Source: Clostridioides sp. (GTDB taxonomy: Bacteria > Bacillota > Clostridia > Peptostreptococcales > Peptostreptococcaceae). From it: a stretch of 64,000 nt of DNA. Numbering within the stretch: position 1 is the stretch's first letter; every line of letters begins with the position of its first letter. A program made the translations under genes and the position numbers. Below are positions 60,878 through 64,000 of this stretch, in pieces. Under the pieces are notes generated by a model, which had not been told where the DNA came from, did not search any database, and worked only from the letters and a program-made list of their open reading frames with translations. The stretch lies in the NCBI GenBank assembly GCA_031261505.1, contig JAISJN010000008.1, positions 62,001 to 126,000 of the forward strand. The letters are read 5' to 3'.

Positions 60878-62089
60878 CTAGAACAAACTAATAAGCATGA
60901 ATATGAAATGAGCTGATATACCTGCACAAATACCGCCTATCGTATGCGATAGTATAGCCTTTCCAGCTAGTTCTCTTGCGCCTAATGCATCCATCATTCC
61001 TATATGAGTGCTTAGATATCCACTCCAACACATACCCATTGCTGTAAATACAGCTATATCGTTTGGAGTTACTACTCCATCTGCTATAAACTTTGGAACT
61101 AGAGATATCGCTGCTCCTACAGCCCCCAATGATGTTATCGGGAATGCTATAGCTTCCGGTGATGTGAATCCGAATAGCGGCTCTAGTATAAATTTAAGTT
61201 TTCCACCTATATATGGAAGTAATTTTATACCTTCATAAGCTGCACCTGTGTACACTTCTTTACCTGTAGTCGGATCTACAGATGGTCCGAATGTTAATAT
61301 CATAACTAATGTACATACAACTAATACCCCTGGTATAATCGCCATACCCATGTCGACCCCTACTTTTCCACCTTCTAGGATTGCGTCGAGACCTCTTTGG
61401 AATACGTTGCCATCTCTAATTTCTCTCATATCATCTAGTTTTTCACCAGTGGCAGCGACCTCAGATTTTTCATTTGTATACCCGTAATATTTTTTGGTCT
61501 GTCTTATCATCAGTCTAACACTGATAATACTACCTATTACAGCTCCCACATTACCAATCAGAGCTGGTACTAGATATTCTTTACCCTGTGACATCATAAA
61601 TGTCGTAACGATTAATCCCATTCCGAATGCAGTACCTAGGTTACAAAGAGCTGGTATTTGGTACTTTTTAAAGTACTGTGTGAATGATTTATCTTTTGCG
61701 AATGAAATTATCGCCGGATTATCCGATAAGTATGTTGTGATTGCACCAGCTACACTCGCTCCTGGAAGCCCGTAAAGCGGTTTCATCAAACCTTTAAACA
61801 ATGTATTTATCAGAGATATCACTCCGAATTCAGATAGCAATGCACTTAACGCACCTGCTAGTACTGCTAACGCCATTATTAAAAATACCGTTTGCAAAAG
61901 TAAATCATGCGCTGTAGCCATTATTACCTTAAACATGGTTCCTAACCCCATTATACTCGCTATATAACCTCCCACTATCAATAGTATAGCTAGAAATACT
62001 ATTGTCTCGACTCCAACCGGCTTGACTTTTCTCTTGGTGGTAATAGTCTCTTGGACTACTATATCCACTTTTTCATGTAACTCATCCAT
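60878..62089 (-). CDS. CD0519/CD1768-family membrane protein
   Basis: A 403-residue protein with about ten membrane segments. The motifs LPGASVAGAITTYLSDNPAIISFA and NLGTAFGMGLIVTTFMM resemble the Gate/nucleoside-recognition class and the clostridial CD0519/CD1768 family. The substrate is unknown. Its start follows AAGGAG. It is a single gene. I recognise the family by its general pattern, not from a characterised homologue. Confidence 0.7.
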   Translation of the reverse strand: MDELHEKVDIVVQETITTKRKVKPVGVETIVFLAILLIVGGYIASIMGLGTMFKVIMATAHDLLLQTVFLIMALAVLAGALSALLSEFGVISLINTLFKGLMKPLYGLPGASVAGAITTYLSDNPAIISFAKDKSFTQYFKKYQIPALCNLGTAFGMGLIVTTFMMSQGKEYLVPALIGNVGAVIGSIISVRLMIRQTKKYYGYTNEKSEVAATGEKLDDMREIRDGNVFQRGLDAILEGGKVGVDMGMAIIPGVLVVCTLVMILTFGPSVDPTTGKEVYTGAAYEGIKLLPYIGGKLKFILEPLFGFTSPEAIAFPITSLGAVGAAISLVPKFIADGVVTPNDIAVFTAMGMCWSGYLSTHIGMMDALGARELAGKAILSHTIGGICAGISAHFIFMLISLF

Positions 62090-62175
62090 ACTAACACTCC
62101 TTCATAATATTGTAGTTTTGTTATTGATTTTTTTTATTTCTGTACATTATACTATAGATTTTAACTTTTGTGAAG

Positions 62176-62279
62176 GTTAAATGGTGATTCAACGCTTTTC
62201 GTGGGGGATTTTACCCACACGAAAATGAGATTTACGTCCCCCACCTGTAGAGGTTATGGACATAAATCTCAAGTTATAA
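62176..62279. repeat. Two-hairpin intergenic repeat, copy 12
   Basis: A near-consensus plus-strand copy: TTAAATGGTGATTCAACG, hairpin A (TTTTCGTG/CACGAAAA plus GGG/CCC), AATGAGATTTACGTCC, hairpin B (ACCT-GTAG-AGGT, GTCC/GGAC) and ATCTCAAGTTATAAA. It lies in the gap 62090-62415 between the CD0519-like and gap genes. Confidence 0.9.
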
Positions 62280-62343
62280 ATTATAACCTAAGTAATTAAA
62301 TATATAAAAATGACGAAACAATAAAAACGAGGAAAACAATAAA

Positions 62344-62371
62344 AACGCAGACCTGTACAAGTCTACGTTTC
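62344..62371 (-). terminator. gap terminator
   Basis: AAACG-C-AGAC pairs with GTCT-A-CGTTT (one mismatch), followed on the minus strand by TTTTTATTGTTTT, 45 bases after the gap stop codon. Confidence 0.8.
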
Positions 62372-62415
62372 ATCATTTCGTATTATTTATTGTTTTTTGA
62401 TATATTTATCTCAAA

Positions 62416-63432
62416 TTACAGTCTTTCTGCTACATATTTAACTAGGTCTACAGTTCTTACTGAATAACCCCATTCATTGTCGTACCAAGATACTATCTTA
62501 GCCATGTTTCCATCCATTACCATAGTTGAAAGTCCATCTACTATCGAAGATCTTGAATCTCCTCTATAGTCCATAGATACTAATGGTTTGTCAGAGTATC
62601 CAAGTATTCCTTTCATATCAGTATCAGCTGCTTTTTTAAGTGCTGCATTTATAGATTCTACTGTCACTTCTTTTTCAAATTCACAAACTAGGTCTACTAA
62701 TGATACAGTAGGAGTTGGAACTCTTAGTGAGAATCCGTTTAATTTTCCGTTTAATTCTGGAAGTACTTTTCCTACAGCCTTTGCTGCTCCTGTACTTGTA
62801 GGTATTATTGATTCAGCGGCAGATCTAGCTCTTCTTAAGTCTTTATGTGTTTTGTCTAGTATTCTCTGGTCGTTAGTGTATGAGTGAACTGTAGTCATAA
62901 GTCCTTTTTTTATACCAAATTCTCTGTGTAGAACTTTTGCAAATGGTGCTAGGCAGTTTGTTGTACAAGATGCGTTTGATATTACAGTGTGGTTTGCACT
63001 GTCGTAGTCAGATTCGTTTACACCCATTACTATTGTTGCGTCTTCGTTTTTACCAGGTGCTGTTATTACGACTTTCTTAGCTCCTGCTCTTATGTGTTTT
63101 TCACAATCTTCTTTTGATTTGAACACACCTGTTGATTCTACTACTATATCTACTCCAAGTTCTTTCCAAGGTATATTTTCTGGATCGTTTTCTCTAAATA
63201 TTTTTACGTCTTTTCCGTTTATTGTTATTGTATCTTCATCTTTTACTTCTACTTCACCTTTGAATGTTCCATAAGTTGAATCGTAAGTGAATAGATGTGC
63301 TAGAGTTTCTGCGTTAGCTCTTGCGTTTATAGCTACAACTTCAATGTCGTTTGCGTATTCTTCTTGTAATGCTATTCTTACTACTAGTCTTCCTATTCTT
63401 CCAAATCCGTTTAAACCTATCTTTTTGCTCAT
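62416..63432 (-). CDS. gap: Glyceraldehyde-3-phosphate dehydrogenase
   Basis: Glycolytic enzyme making 1,3-bisphosphoglycerate with NAD and phosphate. The 338-residue protein has the dinucleotide-binding [10 protein letters not shown] at the N terminus and the catalytic ASCTTNC (Cys near 153) with the His in HSYTNDQ. The length is normal. The start follows AAGGAG by eleven bases. Promoter and terminator are both clear, so it is transcribed alone. Confidence 0.98.
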   Translation of the reverse strand: MSKKIGLNGFGRIGRLVVRIALQEEYANDIEVVAINARANAETLAHLFTYDSTYGTFKGEVEVKDEDTITINGKDVKIFRENDPENIPWKELGVDIVVESTGVFKSKEDCEKHIRAGAKKVVITAPGKNEDATIVMGVNESDYDSANHTVISNASCTTNCLAPFAKVLHREFGIKKGLMTTVHSYTNDQRILDKTHKDLRRARSAAESIIPTSTGAAKAVGKVLPELNGKLNGFSLRVPTPTVSLVDLVCEFEKEVTVESINAALKKAADTDMKGILGYSDKPLVSMDYRGDSRSSIVDGLSTMVMDGNMAKIVSWYDNEWGYSVRTVDLVKYVAERL

Positions 63433-63480
63433 CTATTAAAATTCTCCTTTTTGAAATAATTTGTATCATTTCCCATAAGT

Positions 63481-63509
63481 ATTGTACACTATATAGGATT
63501 GATATTCAA
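63481..63509 (-). promoter_or_regulatory. gap promoter
   Basis: On the minus strand TTGAAT (63504-63509), 17 bases, TACAAT (63481-63486). The leader to the gap start is about 40 bases. Confidence 0.75.
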
Positions 63510-63629
63510 CAATTTTATACAATTCATTCAAAAATATATTTTTTTATTCCCAATTATTCATGCGTACATCTAAATTTTTCATATTTAAAATTAAATGTGC
63601 TACACTAATTGCAATTAATCATCATTTAA

Positions 63630-64000
63630 TTAGTCAATATCCATTTCCATATTGTCTTTGTCCACAAAACCTAGACTGACTTCACAGTTGAATATTTCTT
63701 TTAAAAATATAGCTAGCTCATCTCTAGCCTGTACTACCTTATCGTCATTTACACCCACAAATCCGTCTATGGGGAAGAATATGTTTTTACTCGATTCTGT
63801 TATTTTTCCCTCTTCGCCCTGTCTCCAAATCCATCTTCTAGTCTTTATCGTGTCGCCTATTGCGTAAACCAATTCGTCCATGTCGATAGATTCCGATTCT
63901 ATTTCACCAAAGGGGGTAAATCTATCTGTTTCTTTTGAAAATCTCACGCAGATATCGTCGCCACTTACATCCATATCATGTGCGCCTAGAGGTAGTAAGT
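63630..64000 (-). CDS. B3/B4 tRNA-binding-domain protein (5' end outside window)
   Basis: The minus-strand frame is open to the window edge (LLPLGAHDMDVSGDD at the very start of what is seen). The visible 123 residues match the B3/B4 domain of the phenylalanyl-tRNA synthetase beta chain in its free-standing form: PLGAHDMD, FTPFG, ELVYAIGD, TRRWIWRQGEEGKITESSKN, FFPIDGF. Such proteins are thought to act in tRNA editing or quality control but are poorly studied. The ATG at 63974 is internal, not the start. Confidence 0.8.
   Translation of the reverse strand, partial: LLPLGAHDMDVSGDDICVRFSKETDRFTPFGEIESESIDMDELVYAIGDTIKTRRWIWRQGEEGKITESSKNIFFPIDGFVGVNDDKVVQARDELAIFLKEIFNCEVSLGFVDKDNMEMDID

Overview
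The window comes from a low-GC Gram-positive anaerobe, most likely a clostridium near the Peptostreptococcaceae. The reasons are strong Shine-Dalgarno sites, frequent GTG/TTG starts, CWB2 (PF04122) surface proteins of the kind known from Clostridioides difficile, a membrane protein of the CD0519/CD1768 type, and an anaerobic [FeFe]-hydrogenase maturation set. No rRNA, tRNA, CRISPR array, phage or intact insertion sequence was seen.

Layout. 1-2.9 kb: a Sel1/TPR-repeat protein cut by the window edge, an AEC-family permease and a 48-residue membrane peptide. 2.9-11.8 kb (minus strand): a housekeeping block, rpsB-tsf, then pyrH-frr-(small PASTA-like)-uppS-cdsA, then dxr-rseP-ispG. It joins translation, UMP synthesis, ribosome recycling and isoprenoid/undecaprenyl/phospholipid synthesis. 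12-17.6 kb (minus): a D,D-carboxypeptidase, a pentapeptide-like two-TM channel beside a pseudokinase, a VanW protein and an EEP-family hydrolase. 18.1-22.1 kb (plus): a TM1266-like regulator and hydF-hydE-hydG, with no hydrogenase structural gene in view. 22.6-31 kb: a small membrane protein, an AlaX editing protein, MsrAB, a patatin, a SWIM/SNF2 helicase and an ABC/FtsX deletion chimera.

31.2-49.3 kb (minus) is the most unusual part. It holds three tandem copies of a three-gene cassette: a large surface protein ending in a WxL-like domain, then a triple-CWB2 protein, then a small WxL protein. One DUF916/DUF3324 WxL-interacting protein (WxLIP) is shared. A decayed fourth copy lies upstream. 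I infer that these secreted proteins form wall-attached complexes, with CWB2 repeats as the wall anchor in place of the sortase route. Two live transcription units start from near-identical promoters (TTGACA, 17 bp, TAAAAT, with a shared upstream box). Both have long leaders carrying a conserved hairpin, and hairpins also sit at internal gene junctions.

49.3-64 kb: tandem AI-2E-family permeases, a MarR-regulated heterodimeric ABC exporter, a membrane-anchored alpha/beta hydrolase, a rhodanese, an Mga-type regulator, a CD0519-like transporter, gap, and a B3/B4-domain protein cut by the window edge.

Scattered through the whole window is a family of roughly 90-105 bp two-hairpin intergenic repeats (a dozen copies or relatives). 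Paired substitutions in the stems suggest that structure is maintained. Starts were moved from the longest ORF wherever a Shine-Dalgarno site clearly selects another codon.
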